Shown here in pieces: positions 34,859 to 43,633 of a stretch of DNA of 64,000 nucleotides. The position numbers and the translations under genes are program-made. Every line of letters starts with the position of its first letter. Within the stretch, counting starts at the first letter, position 1. The stretch comes from Fodinicola acaciae (GTDB taxonomy: Bacteria; Actinomycetota; Actinomycetes; Mycobacteriales; HKI-0501), in assembly GCF_010993745.1 (NCBI RefSeq), contig NZ_WOTN01000002.1:1240001-1304000 (forward strand), read 5' to 3'. The notes beneath the pieces are model-generated. The model searched no databases. It saw nothing but the letters and a program-made list of their open reading frames with translations, and was not told the DNA's origin.

Positions 34859-35694
34859 CAGCGCGCCGCCCATGCCGCCGCGCCGAGCAGGGCGGCATCC
34901 GGATTGTTGGCCGCCACGCTCGGAACGCCGAAGGCCAGCAACGGCCCGATCACGTCCCACGAGCCGGTCATCGCCCCGCCGACCACCGCGATCTCCGCGC
35001 CAAACCGGGAAAACCACGGCGCCAACGTGTCGCTCAGCAAGCCGAATGCGGATTCCAGCACGTCACGGGCCGCTTGCTCGCCGTCGCGCGCACGGCCGGC
35101 GATCACGTCGACGTCCACGTTTTGCGCGTACGCGGCCATGATCGCGCGCCGCGACACGAAATCCTCGATCGGCCGTCCGCGCGCGGTCAGCCGATACGCG
35201 TAACCGTCCGGCGGCACGGTCGGTCCACTGTGGACGGCCACACCGTCGGCGAGAAACGCAGAGCCGACGCCGGTGCCGAGCGTCAGGCCGACGACCCGCC
35301 GGTGCCCGTGCGCCGCGCCGGCCAGCCACTCGCCGCGGCCGAACGCCACCGCGTCGTTGCCAAACTCGATCCACTGTGGACTCGGCACGATCCGTTTTCG
35401 CAGCTCGGTGCGAAAATCCCAGCCGTCGAGCCGGTCGAACTTGCCGACGCCGGTGTAACGCGCGATGCCGTCCGCGTAGTCGAACGGACCCGGCAGCGCG
35501 ACACCCCAGACCGCGTCGATCGGGGCCTCGACGGCGTTGGCGCACGCCGCGATCGTGTCGAGGATCTCGTCCGCCTCGCCGTCGGCGGCCAGCGGCCGCT
35601 TGTCGCGCGCGACGATCTGGCGCGCGTCGACCAATGCGGCGGTCACGTGCGTGCCGCCGATCTCCAGCACCGGAACCACTGTCACGGAACCCAT
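34858..35694 (-). CDS. ROK family sugar kinase
   Basis: Kinase-like protein of 278 residues in the ROK group, which phosphorylates hexoses such as mannose or glucose at C6. Visible: N-terminal phosphate loop VLEIGGTHVTAAL, VWGVALPGPFDYADGIARYTGVGKF, GNDAVAFGRGEW with the catalytic Asp, and GLTLGTGVGSAFL. The usual ROK zinc motif (C-x-C-G-x-x-G-C) after GTGVG is absent, an oddity. ATG 35694 or GTG 35685 (GTGA overlap with the isomerase stop) are both possible. Sits between isomerase and LacI, suggesting a mannokinase that feeds the isomerase. Confidence 0.82.
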   Translation of the reverse strand: MGSVTVVPVLEIGGTHVTAALVDARQIVARDKRPLAADGEADEILDTIAACANAVEAPIDAVWGVALPGPFDYADGIARYTGVGKFDRLDGWDFRTELRKRIVPSPQWIEFGNDAVAFGRGEWLAGAAHGHRRVVGLTLGTGVGSAFLADGVAVHSGPTVPPDGYAYRLTARGRPIEDFVSRRAIMAAYAQNVDVDVIAGRARDGEQAARDVLESAFGLLSDTLAPWFSRFGAEIAVVGGAMTGSWDVIGPLLAFGVPSVAANNPDAALLGAAAWAAR

Positions 35695-37355
35695 GCTTTC
35701 ACTACGTGCACCGGTTCGTCGCCAATGACCCGCACTTCGTACGGTCCGACCGCCGCTGGCACCACCAGCGTCTCGGCTCGCGCGAGCCGGTGCGTACGGG
35801 TGGCCGTCTCGATGACGACGGCGGCACCGGCGGTCACGTTGAGCACGTGGAAATGGCCGGCGGTGTCCTGCTTCGCGGCGTGACTCGGCGCGATTTCCAG
35901 TCGCCGCACCTCGTAGAACATCTCGTCGAGCGCGCCGACGACCAGCTCGCTCCACCCGTCGCCGCCGGCGACCTGGCGCGGCCGCTGCACCAGCTCTTCG
36001 CCGACGCGCCGGCCGATCCGCTCGGTCTCCAGGTTGGCGAAGCCGTGCTCGTACGGCAGCGGCCGCGGCTTTCCGTCCAGACCGAGCCGCAGCCAGTCAT
36101 AGAACCGCAGCGAGTAAAGGTAAGGCGTGGCGCTGATTTCCAGCACGACGTTGCCGGCGCCGCTGGCGTGCGGCGTGCCGGCCGGGATCATGAACAGTTG
36201 GCCCGGCTCGGCCGGGAAGGTCTGGACGTGCTCGGTCACCTCCACCGGCTCGGCGCGGGTGACCGCTCTTTCCACCTGTTTGCGGAAAACCTCGGTGTCC
36301 ACATCGGACCGCAGGCCGAGGAAGACCCGCGATCCCTCGCTGCCGTGCACCAGATAGTAGGTCTCGTGTTGCGTGTACGGCCAGCCGAAGACCTCGCGCA
36401 TGTAGCGCTCTTTCGGATGACAGTGCAACGACAGGTTGTCGCCGCCGTCGGTGTCCAGATAGTCGAAGCGGATCGGAAAGGACGTGCCGAAATCCGGTCG
36501 CGCGGCTCCCATCACCTCGTCCGGATGCAGCACGACCAGCAGCTGGAACGGCACCTCGACCTGCGCGGTCGCGGAGTTTCCGAGCAGGATGCCGCTTTCC
36601 GGCGCGATCAGCTCATAGCCGAGCGCGGTGTTGGTGGCATCGGGCGAAAAACCGAGCTCGCGCTGAGCCCAGTGACCACCCCACGGCGTGCTGTTGAAAT
36701 ACGGCCGGGTACGCACCGGTGATGTTGCCAGCACGGCAAGGCTTTCCCGCAGCGCGTCGCCGCTGATCGACCGCATGCCTTCCTGCAGGTCGATCCACCT
36801 GTCGATCCGCGGCGCGATCGCGTCGCGGTGCGCGTCCAGGATCGGCCAGTCCACGAAGAAAAGCCGGCGCAGCGTCGCGTTTTCGGTGCCGAGGTTGACG
36901 CCACGGCCAGCCGCGATGTCGGCTTCGGCGTAGCGCTTGGGGATGTCGGCGTACCAGAGCAGGTCGGTGGCGGCGAGCGCGGCGCCGGGGCCGCAGACGA
37001 TGCGTACGTCGGTGCCGGCCGGCGGCGCCAGCGGCTCGCGGAACAGGTCGGCGAGGCCGGCCGCCGGCAGCTTGGCGAAGTGTGGATCGCCGGTCAGCGG
37101 ATCGCTCTCCGTGCGCGCGACGATCGTGTGCCACGGCGCGTACGCCTCGCGAGTGTCCAGGACTGTCACGTCGCGGTCGACGAAAGTGCTGGTCAGAGTG
37201 GTTATCACGGCATCCCACGGCAGGTTGGCCGGGCCGTCCAGCGCGAGCGTGAACGGCGTTGCCGGAAGGCTCGCGACCGCCGCCGGCCAGCCGTCGACCA
37301 CGCTGCCGCCGGCCACCGGATAGCGCGGCTCGCGGTCGTACCAGATCGCATCCAT
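35682..37355 (-). CDS. manA: Class I mannose-6-phosphate isomerase-like protein, N-terminally extended
   Basis: Protein of 557 residues, against about 320-400 for ordinary ManA. The cupin region starts near residue 235 (TRPYFNSTPWGGHWAQ) and has zinc motifs NLSLHCHPKERYMREVFGWPYTQHETYYLVHG and PAGTPHASGAGNVVLEIS. It should interconvert mannose-6-phosphate and fructose-6-phosphate. The first 200 residues resemble a nucleotide-kinase fold (PFTLALDGPANLPWDAVITTL) but lack a Walker A, so that domain is probably not a working kinase. First gene of the leftward operon; a LacI-like site lies 9 bases before its ATG. Confidence 0.85.
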   Translation of the reverse strand: MDAIWYDREPRYPVAGGSVVDGWPAAVASLPATPFTLALDGPANLPWDAVITTLTSTFVDRDVTVLDTREAYAPWHTIVARTESDPLTGDPHFAKLPAAGLADLFREPLAPPAGTDVRIVCGPGAALAATDLLWYADIPKRYAEADIAAGRGVNLGTENATLRRLFFVDWPILDAHRDAIAPRIDRWIDLQEGMRSISGDALRESLAVLATSPVRTRPYFNSTPWGGHWAQRELGFSPDATNTALGYELIAPESGILLGNSATAQVEVPFQLLVVLHPDEVMGAARPDFGTSFPIRFDYLDTDGGDNLSLHCHPKERYMREVFGWPYTQHETYYLVHGSEGSRVFLGLRSDVDTEVFRKQVERAVTRAEPVEVTEHVQTFPAEPGQLFMIPAGTPHASGAGNVVLEISATPYLYSLRFYDWLRLGLDGKPRPLPYEHGFANLETERIGRRVGEELVQRPRQVAGGDGWSELVVGALDEMFYEVRRLEIAPSHAAKQDTAGHFHVLNVTAGAAVVIETATRTHRLARAETLVVPAAVGPYEVRVIGDEPVHVVKAWVP

Positions 37356-37363
37356 GAGTGCAT

Positions 37364-37375
37364 GTTAACGATAAC
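37364..37375. promoter_or_regulatory. LacI-like operator in mannoside divergent promoter
   Basis: GTTAACGATAAC, palindromic at 10 of 12 positions with the central CG usual for LacI-family sites. A related GTTAAC core occurs at 37472-37477, 9 bases before the binding-protein gene. The two flank the divergent promoter of isomerase and importer. Confidence 0.5.
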
Positions 37376-37485
37376 TGCCGCAGCATGGCGATGCAGTTGC
37401 TCAAATCACCACCGAGTGGACGGAAAATCAGGAAAGAACGGTCAAGGGGTTGTGGCGGCGTCGATGGTGACGTTAACTTGCGCTC

Positions 37486-38751
37486 ATGACCACACGCCGG
37501 AGCGTGCTAGGAGCCGGCCTCGCGCTGTCTGGGACCGCACTGGCGACCGCGGGTTGCGGCGTCGGGTCCGTGACACCGCCGGGGACGGTCAGCATCTACA
37601 CCGACAATCCCGGTTGGAACGCCAGCCTGCAGGCCGGTGGTGCGGTGCTGCGGCGCCGGACCGGTGTCGGGCTGACTCCGCAGGAGTTACCCAGCACGAC
37701 CTCGTTCCAGCAGGTCATCAAGGCGTCCCTGCGGACGAGGAAAACGCCTGACCTGATCAAGTGGTGGTCCGGCTATCGGTTGGAGGACCTGGCGCGTACG
37801 GGCGGCGCCACCGACCTGACCGACATCTGGTCCGCGGCCGAGAAAAACGGCTGGGTCCGGCCGACCCTGCGGCCGGCTTTCACCTCCGGCGGCCGGATCT
37901 ACGGCCTGCCGATGAACCTCGCGTTCTGGGTTGTCTTCTACAACCCCAAGATGTTCGCCAAGCATGGTGTCGGCGTGCCGAAGACGTGGGCCGAGCTGGA
38001 GGCGGCGGCCGCGCTGTTCGCCTCTCGTAAGATCACGCCGTTTTTCGGCACCACGGCCGGACGCTGGCCGGCGTTCATCTGGTTTCAGGAGATCGTGTCC
38101 AAACTGGACCCCGATTTCTACGAGCGGCTGATGAGCGGCAGGGCGCGCTACACCGATCCGACCGCCGTACGCGCGATGCGGCTGTGGAAGTCGCTGCTGG
38201 ACCGGAAGTGGTTCACCCCGCTGGACACCTCGGACAGCGACGCGGCTTCCCTGCTGAAGCAGGAAAAACTCGCGATGCTGCCGTTTGGCACCTTCATCAA
38301 CACCAACTTTGCCAAGAACGGCATGAAACCCGGCGTCGACGTGCAGGCGTTCGTGCTGCCGACGGTCGATCCGCAGACGCCGCGGTCCGTCATTTTCGAG
38401 GCGTCCGCGCTGATGTTGCCGCGCAAGGCGCCGCGCCGCGAGGCCGCGTTGCGGCTGATGCGGCAGTGGTTGGCGCCGGAGGCGCAGACGGCTTTCACGT
38501 ACGGGCTGCAGGACGGGTCGCCGGATCCGTTGGTGAAACCGCCGAACCCATTGGTTGCCGGCCTGTTGGAGCAGACCAGGAACGTCCGGCTGCTGAACAG
38601 GTTCTGGGAGTCCAGTCCGCCGGCGCTGGTGGAGAGCGCCGTCGACGACCTCGGCAGTTTCCTGCTCGATCCCTCGAGCTATCCCACGGTGCTGCAAAAC
38701 CTGCAGGACAAGGCGGACGCCGAATGGGCCGTCTGGAGGAACGACTCATGA
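37486..38751 (+). CDS. Extracellular sugar-binding lipoprotein (family 1)
   Basis: Binding protein of 421 residues. The N-terminus TTRRSVLGAGLALSGTALATAGCG has twin arginines and a lipobox Cys. Family-1 features: STTSFQQVIKASLRTRKTPDLIKWWSGY, NLAFWVVFYNPKMFAKHGVGVPKTWAEL and KQEKLAMLPFGTFINTNFAKNGM. The first gene of the rightward transporter-mannosidase operon, overlapping the first permease by ATGA. Ligand inferred from context as a mannoside or mannan fragment. No good ribosome site before ATG 37486, so it may be leaderless or weakly translated. Confidence 0.88.
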   Translation: MTTRRSVLGAGLALSGTALATAGCGVGSVTPPGTVSIYTDNPGWNASLQAGGAVLRRRTGVGLTPQELPSTTSFQQVIKASLRTRKTPDLIKWWSGYRLEDLARTGGATDLTDIWSAAEKNGWVRPTLRPAFTSGGRIYGLPMNLAFWVVFYNPKMFAKHGVGVPKTWAELEAAAALFASRKITPFFGTTAGRWPAFIWFQEIVSKLDPDFYERLMSGRARYTDPTAVRAMRLWKSLLDRKWFTPLDTSDSDAASLLKQEKLAMLPFGTFINTNFAKNGMKPGVDVQAFVLPTVDPQTPRSVIFEASALMLPRKAPRREAALRLMRQWLAPEAQTAFTYGLQDGSPDPLVKPPNPLVAGLLEQTRNVRLLNRFWESSPPALVESAVDDLGSFLLDPSSYPTVLQNLQDKADAEWAVWRNDS

Positions 38752-39683
38752 CCCAGACAATCGCGCGACCGGACCGGCTCACCAGCCGGCCACGGATCGT
38801 ACGGCCACGCAGCAGCACGCAACCGGTCGGCCGCGCCGCGTCGATCCCCTTCCTGGCGCCGGCGGTCATCTTCGTCGGCGTGCTGCTCGTCTATCCGTTC
38901 CTGGCCAGCGTGTGGTCGAGCCTGTTCGACGACAACGGATTCACCCAGCGGTTCGTCGGCCTGGACAACTTCGGCAAGCTCGTCGCCGACCCGATTTTGG
39001 CGCGGTCACTGCTCAACACGCTGATGTGGGTCGTCGGCACGCTGGTGCTGCCGGTGGTGCTGGGCCTCGCGATCGCGGTCGCGTCCAACTCGCTGTCGCG
39101 GCGCTGGGGTGCCTTCGTACGCGGCGCGATCGTGTTGCCGTACGCGATCTCCGGCTCCGCGACGGCCGCTCTTTGGCATTTCCTGTTGGAAAGTCACGGC
39201 GCGGTCAACCAGGTCCTGAACACGGTCGGTCTCGGCGGCCTGACCACCAGCTGGCTGTTGAACTGGCCGCAGAACACGCTGTCGATGATTGTCGCGAGCA
39301 CCTGGCAGGCGACCGGCTTCAGCGTGATCCTGTTTCTGGTTGGCCTGCAGTCGATCCCGCGGGACACCGTGGAGGCGGCGTCGATCGACGGCGCCGGCGG
39401 CTGGCGGATGTTTGCCAGCATCATCTTTCCGCAGCTGCGGCCGGTCACCGTCGTCGTGGTCGGCATGGCGTTGGTGAACAGCCTGAAATCCTTCGACATC
39501 ATCTGGGTGCTGACCCAGGGCGGTCCGGCGCGTACGTCCGAGACGCTCGCGTTGACCATGTATCGCGAGACTTTCCTGCTGTTCCACGTCGGATACGGCT
39601 CGGCCGTGGCGGTGCTGCTCACCGTCATCGTCATCGCCGCCGCGTGGCTCTATCTGCGTACGCAGCTGCCGCGAGTGAGGTGA
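38748..39683 (+). CDS. Sugar ABC transporter permease (MalF type)
   Basis: Permease of 311 residues with six helices after a 30-residue basic cytoplasmic tail. EAA loop: EAASIDGAGGWRMFASIIFPQLRPV. The segment FDIIWVLTQGGPARTSETLALTMYRETFL is characteristic of carbohydrate permeases. ATG 38748 is set by the ATGA overlap with the binding-protein gene. Six bases separate its stop from the next ATG. Confidence 0.92.
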   Translation: MTQTIARPDRLTSRPRIVRPRSSTQPVGRAASIPFLAPAVIFVGVLLVYPFLASVWSSLFDDNGFTQRFVGLDNFGKLVADPILARSLLNTLMWVVGTLVLPVVLGLAIAVASNSLSRRWGAFVRGAIVLPYAISGSATAALWHFLLESHGAVNQVLNTVGLGGLTTSWLLNWPQNTLSMIVASTWQATGFSVILFLVGLQSIPRDTVEAASIDGAGGWRMFASIIFPQLRPVTVVVVGMALVNSLKSFDIIWVLTQGGPARTSETLALTMYRETFLLFHVGYGSAVAVLLTVIVIAAAWLYLRTQLPRVR

Positions 39684-39688
39684 TCGGC

Positions 39689-40501
39689 ATGGGTCGCGTG
39701 TTTCGCAACGTGTTTCTCGGCATCTGTGTGGTGCTGTGGATCGCACCGCTGTGGCTGCTGGTGGTGAACACGATCGCACCGGCCGACACCTACGCGGAGG
39801 ATTCGCCGCAGTGGTGGCCGGACGGCTTCGGCCTGCTGGGAAACCTGGCCAGGGCCTGGACCGAGGCGGGGATCGGTGCCGGATTCGCAAACAGCGTTCT
39901 CTATGCCGTCGTGTGCTCCGCCGTCGCCGTGCTGATCGCGACGATGGCCGGCTTCGCGGTCGTGGTGTTGCCGGTGCGCCGGCCGGTGTTGTGGTTCTGG
40001 TTCATCTATTCCGGCACGCTCTTCCCGCTGCAGATGTTTCTCGCGCCGCTGTTCGGCATGTACGCCGAGTCCGACCTCTACGACACGCAGCTCGGCCTCG
40101 GCCTGGTCTATGTGGCGCTAGCCATCCCGTTCGCGTTTTTCGTCGTACGCAACCAGTTGACGACCATCCCGGCCGAGCTGACCGAGGCGGCGCAGCTCGA
40201 CGGCGCGAGCTGGTGGCGCATTTTCGGCAGCATCCACCTGCCGCTGATGCGTACGGCCATGCTGGCCGCCTTCGCCTTCCAGTTCACCTGGGTCTGGAAC
40301 GACCTGCTTTTCGGCATCACGCTGGCACGCAGCCCGCAGGTGACGCCGGTGATGGCCGCGCTGGCCAGCCTGTCCGGCAACTACGGCAGCGTGCCGACAC
40401 CGGTCATCCTGACCGGTGCGCTTATCGTGTCCATTCCGACCATCGCCATCTTCCTCGGATTCCAGCGAGCCTTCGCTCGCGGAATCGGCGCCTCTCTCTA
40501 G
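39689..40501 (+). CDS. Sugar ABC transporter permease (MalG type)
   Basis: Permease of 270 residues, six helices, partner of the preceding gene. EAA loop: EAAQLDGASWWRIFGSIHLPLMRTA; C-terminus FQRAFARGIGASL is typical. The importer lacks its own ATPase, so a shared MsiK-like ATPase is expected. ATG 39689 follows a GTGAGG site. The stop is 7 bases before the alpha-mannosidase ATG. Confidence 0.92.
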   Translation: MGRVFRNVFLGICVVLWIAPLWLLVVNTIAPADTYAEDSPQWWPDGFGLLGNLARAWTEAGIGAGFANSVLYAVVCSAVAVLIATMAGFAVVVLPVRRPVLWFWFIYSGTLFPLQMFLAPLFGMYAESDLYDTQLGLGLVYVALAIPFAFFVVRNQLTTIPAELTEAAQLDGASWWRIFGSIHLPLMRTAMLAAFAFQFTWVWNDLLFGITLARSPQVTPVMAALASLSGNYGSVPTPVILTGALIVSIPTIAIFLGFQRAFARGIGASL

Positions 40502-40508
40502 GAGACTG

Positions 40509-43500
40509 ATGACCACCCGTTCGCTGGTCCGCGCGTCCGTCTGGGACGCCGACCGGGTCCGCACCAGCCTGCGCGACTCCACGGTCGCCGCCGAAGCCGT
40601 TGTCGGCGGCCGGAAAGTCCGCGCGTACGTCGAGCCTTTGCTCAAGGACGACGGAAACGGCGGCCTGCTGCAGTCGATCCGGCTGGACGCCCAGGTTTCC
40701 CGGGTGGACGTACGCACCGAGAGCGGGCAGGCGGTCGCAGCCTCGGTGATCGACGGACCGGCGGGCGTACGCGTGCTGGTGCCGGCCGTCGACGCTGCCC
40801 AGCGGCTGTCGTTCGCATTCCCGGAGCTCGGCGGCGAGTCCGTCTGCGTGACCGTGACACCGCAGCGGCAGTGGACGATCCACCTGATCCATCATTCGCA
40901 TCTGGACATCGGTTACACCGATCCGCAAGGCACCGTGCTGCATGAGCACCAATCTTTTCTCGACTCGTGCCTGGATCTGGCCAGGAGCACCGACGACTGG
41001 CCGGACGACGCACGGTTTCGTTGGTGTGTCGAGGCTCTCTGGTCGCTGCGCCAGTGGACGACCGCGCGGCCGGCGGCGCAGGTGGAGGAGTTTTTCGAGC
41101 GCGTACGGCAAGGCCGCATCGAGCTGACCGCGATGCCGTTCAACCTGCACACCGAGACCTGCTCCACCGACGAGCTGCACGAGCTGCTGCGGCTTTCTCG
41201 TGAGGTGGCCGACAAACACGGCATACGGTTTTCCTCCGCGATGCAGACCGACGTGCCAGGAGCCGTCGTCGGACTGCCGGACGTGTTGGCCAGCAACGGC
41301 ATCCGATATCTGTCGGTCGCGCACAACTGGGCCGGCCGGTCGGTGCCACATCTGGTCGGCGGCGACCGGCTGCCGCGGCTGTTCCGGTGGCGTACGCCGG
41401 CCGGCTCGAGCGTTTTGGTGTGGGTGACCGACACCCCGCACGGACTGGCCTACATGGAAGGTCCGATGCTCGGTTTCGACACCAACTACCAGCTGGTCGA
41501 CGACCTGCTGCCGGCCTATCTCACGTCGCTGGCCAGCAAGCCCTATCCGTACGAAGGCGGGGTTTTCGGCTGGCCGCTGGCCTCCGCGCCGAGCGAGCGC
41601 GAGCCGTATCCGTGGGACATCCTGCACCTGCGCATCCAGGGACATTTCGCCGACAACGCGCCACCGCGGCGGATCATCGCCGAGACGGTCAGGCAGTGGA
41701 ACCAGACCTGGGCCTATCCGCGGCTGCGGCTCTCGCGTAACGAGGATTTCTTCGTGGACGCGGAAAATCGGCTGGGCGAGGCGATCCAGACCTTCACCGG
41801 CGACTGGTCGGACTGGTGGGTCGACGGCGTCGGCTCCGGCGCGCGACCGCTTGCTTTGACGCGGCGCGCGCAGGCCACCGTCGCCGACGCCCAGACGGTT
41901 GGGGCGCTGGCCACTGTGTACGGCGCCGCCGGCGTTGAAGACGCCAGGGACATCTACGAAAACATGTCACTGTTCGACGAACACACCTGGGGTGCCTCGG
42001 ATCCGTGGACCGACGGCGAGGAAGGTGGCGACTCGGGCGAAAAACAGTGGCACTGGAAGTATTCGAAGGCGCTGGCGGCACACGACGACGCGCTGGCGTT
42101 GCTCGACCGCGCTGGCGCGCGCCTTGGCAGCCGGTTGCCGTCCGACTCCGACGCGCTGCTGTCCTATTGGGTCGTGAACACGTGTTCCTGGCAGCGCACC
42201 GAGATCGTACGCGCGTTCCTGCCGGAATCCGTTGCCGCACTGGACGCGCCGGTGCGGGTGCGAGACGGACGCAGCGGTGCCATCCTGCCGCATGACGAGC
42301 AACCACAGACCAACCCCAACCACCGCGACGCCGGCCGGTTTCTGCTCGTACGCGTCGACGACGTGCCGTCAGTCGGCGCCGTACGGCTGGACGTCCTCGC
42401 CGCTGACGAGCAGCCGGAACCGGCTTCGGCGGTGGCCGGCACGGTCATGGAAAACGAGTTTCTGCGTGTGGAGGTCGATCTGGCCACCGCCGCGGTGTCG
42501 TCCATTGTGGACAAGGCGACCGGCCGCGAATGGGTCGACCGGGATTCTTTGGTCGGTTTCAACGCCTACGTCTATGACCGCTATGCGTCGACCGGTGGAT
42601 TCAACCATCTTTCCAGCCGTACGGAGGCGGACGAGGCGCTGAACCTGCTCGGTGAGCGCGGCGTCGCCGAGCATGCCGCGCTGGTGTCGCACACGTCCAG
42701 TGCCACCGGCTCGGAGCTGGTGATCCAGTCGACGGCGCCGGGTACGCGACGGTTGTCGACGACTTTCCGGCTGCCGGCGGGAATCGCCCGGCTGGACATC
42801 GAAAACCGGATCGCCAAGAACGCCACAATGGTCAAGGAAAGCGCGTATTTCGCCTTTCCGTTCGCCGCGTCCGATCCGGTCCTGCGGGCCGAGGCGACCG
42901 GCGGCGTGACCGGCACCGGCCTGCCGGTCGTGCCGGGATCGGCGCACCACATGCGAGCCGTTCGGCGCTGGGTCACCGTACGATCCGGTGACGCGACCGC
43001 CGCCTGGGCCACGCAGGACGCTCCGTTGCTGCAGGTCGGCAACATCGCGCTGCCGTACGCGCCGTTTCCGCCGACGTTGCCGGCGGACCAGCCGGCCACG
43101 CTCTATTCCTGGGTCCACAACAACCTGTGGGACACCAACTTTCCGTCGCAGCAGGCCTTCGACATGGTGTTCCGCTACAGCGTCGCGGTCGGCGGCCAGG
43201 TGCGCGGTCACCACGTGTCGGCGGCCGGCAGCCGGCCGCTGCACGCCGTACGCGCCGCCGGTCCGGCCAGCGCGGCGGCCGACTTCTCGCTGGTCGGCAT
43301 CGACGACACGCGCGTCCGGCTGGTCGGCCTGACCATACCGTCGGACGGTCGTGTGCTGCTGCGCCTGCAGTCCTTCGCGGAGGAGCCGACCACCGTCGCG
43401 GTGACCCTCGGGTTCGGTGTTCGCGCAGCGTACGAGGCAAGTTACCTGGGCGCCAGCGGCGCGCCGATCGAGGCGAGCGACGGTCGCCTGTCGGTGTCGC

Positions 43501-43547
43501 TGCCGCCACTGTCCACCTCGGCGATCCTCGCCGAACTGTCCGATTAG
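40509..43547 (+). CDS. GH38 alpha-mannosidase
   Basis: Cytoplasmic glycosidase of 1012 residues. The catalytic domain has the zinc motif HHSHLDIGYTD (near residue 130), RFRWCVEALWSLRQW, the probable nucleophile Asp in AMQTDVPGAVVGLPD, and GRSVPHLVGGDRLPRLFRW. An alpha-mannosidase middle domain and beta-rich C-terminal domain follow. It should release alpha-linked mannose from imported oligosaccharides or glycosides, retaining configuration. No signal peptide, fitting intracellular action. ATG 40509 follows GGAG at 40501. Last gene of the importer operon. Confidence 0.9.
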   Translation: MTTRSLVRASVWDADRVRTSLRDSTVAAEAVVGGRKVRAYVEPLLKDDGNGGLLQSIRLDAQVSRVDVRTESGQAVAASVIDGPAGVRVLVPAVDAAQRLSFAFPELGGESVCVTVTPQRQWTIHLIHHSHLDIGYTDPQGTVLHEHQSFLDSCLDLARSTDDWPDDARFRWCVEALWSLRQWTTARPAAQVEEFFERVRQGRIELTAMPFNLHTETCSTDELHELLRLSREVADKHGIRFSSAMQTDVPGAVVGLPDVLASNGIRYLSVAHNWAGRSVPHLVGGDRLPRLFRWRTPAGSSVLVWVTDTPHGLAYMEGPMLGFDTNYQLVDDLLPAYLTSLASKPYPYEGGVFGWPLASAPSEREPYPWDILHLRIQGHFADNAPPRRIIAETVRQWNQTWAYPRLRLSRNEDFFVDAENRLGEAIQTFTGDWSDWWVDGVGSGARPLALTRRAQATVADAQTVGALATVYGAAGVEDARDIYENMSLFDEHTWGASDPWTDGEEGGDSGEKQWHWKYSKALAAHDDALALLDRAGARLGSRLPSDSDALLSYWVVNTCSWQRTEIVRAFLPESVAALDAPVRVRDGRSGAILPHDEQPQTNPNHRDAGRFLLVRVDDVPSVGAVRLDVLAADEQPEPASAVAGTVMENEFLRVEVDLATAAVSSIVDKATGREWVDRDSLVGFNAYVYDRYASTGGFNHLSSRTEADEALNLLGERGVAEHAALVSHTSSATGSELVIQSTAPGTRRLSTTFRLPAGIARLDIENRIAKNATMVKESAYFAFPFAASDPVLRAEATGGVTGTGLPVVPGSAHHMRAVRRWVTVRSGDATAAWATQDAPLLQVGNIALPYAPFPPTLPADQPATLYSWVHNNLWDTNFPSQQAFDMVFRYSVAVGGQVRGHHVSAAGSRPLHAVRAAGPASAAADFSLVGIDDTRVRLVGLTIPSDGRVLLRLQSFAEEPTTVAVTLGFGVRAAYEASYLGASGAPIEASDGRLSVSLPPLSTSAILAELSD

Positions 43548-43633
43548 CCGATTGTTTTTGCCGTCTTTCACCCCGACGACACTTAAGGCAGAGTAAAGTC
43601 GGAGCCCCCGGGCAGGGGAAGACGGAGTCACGC

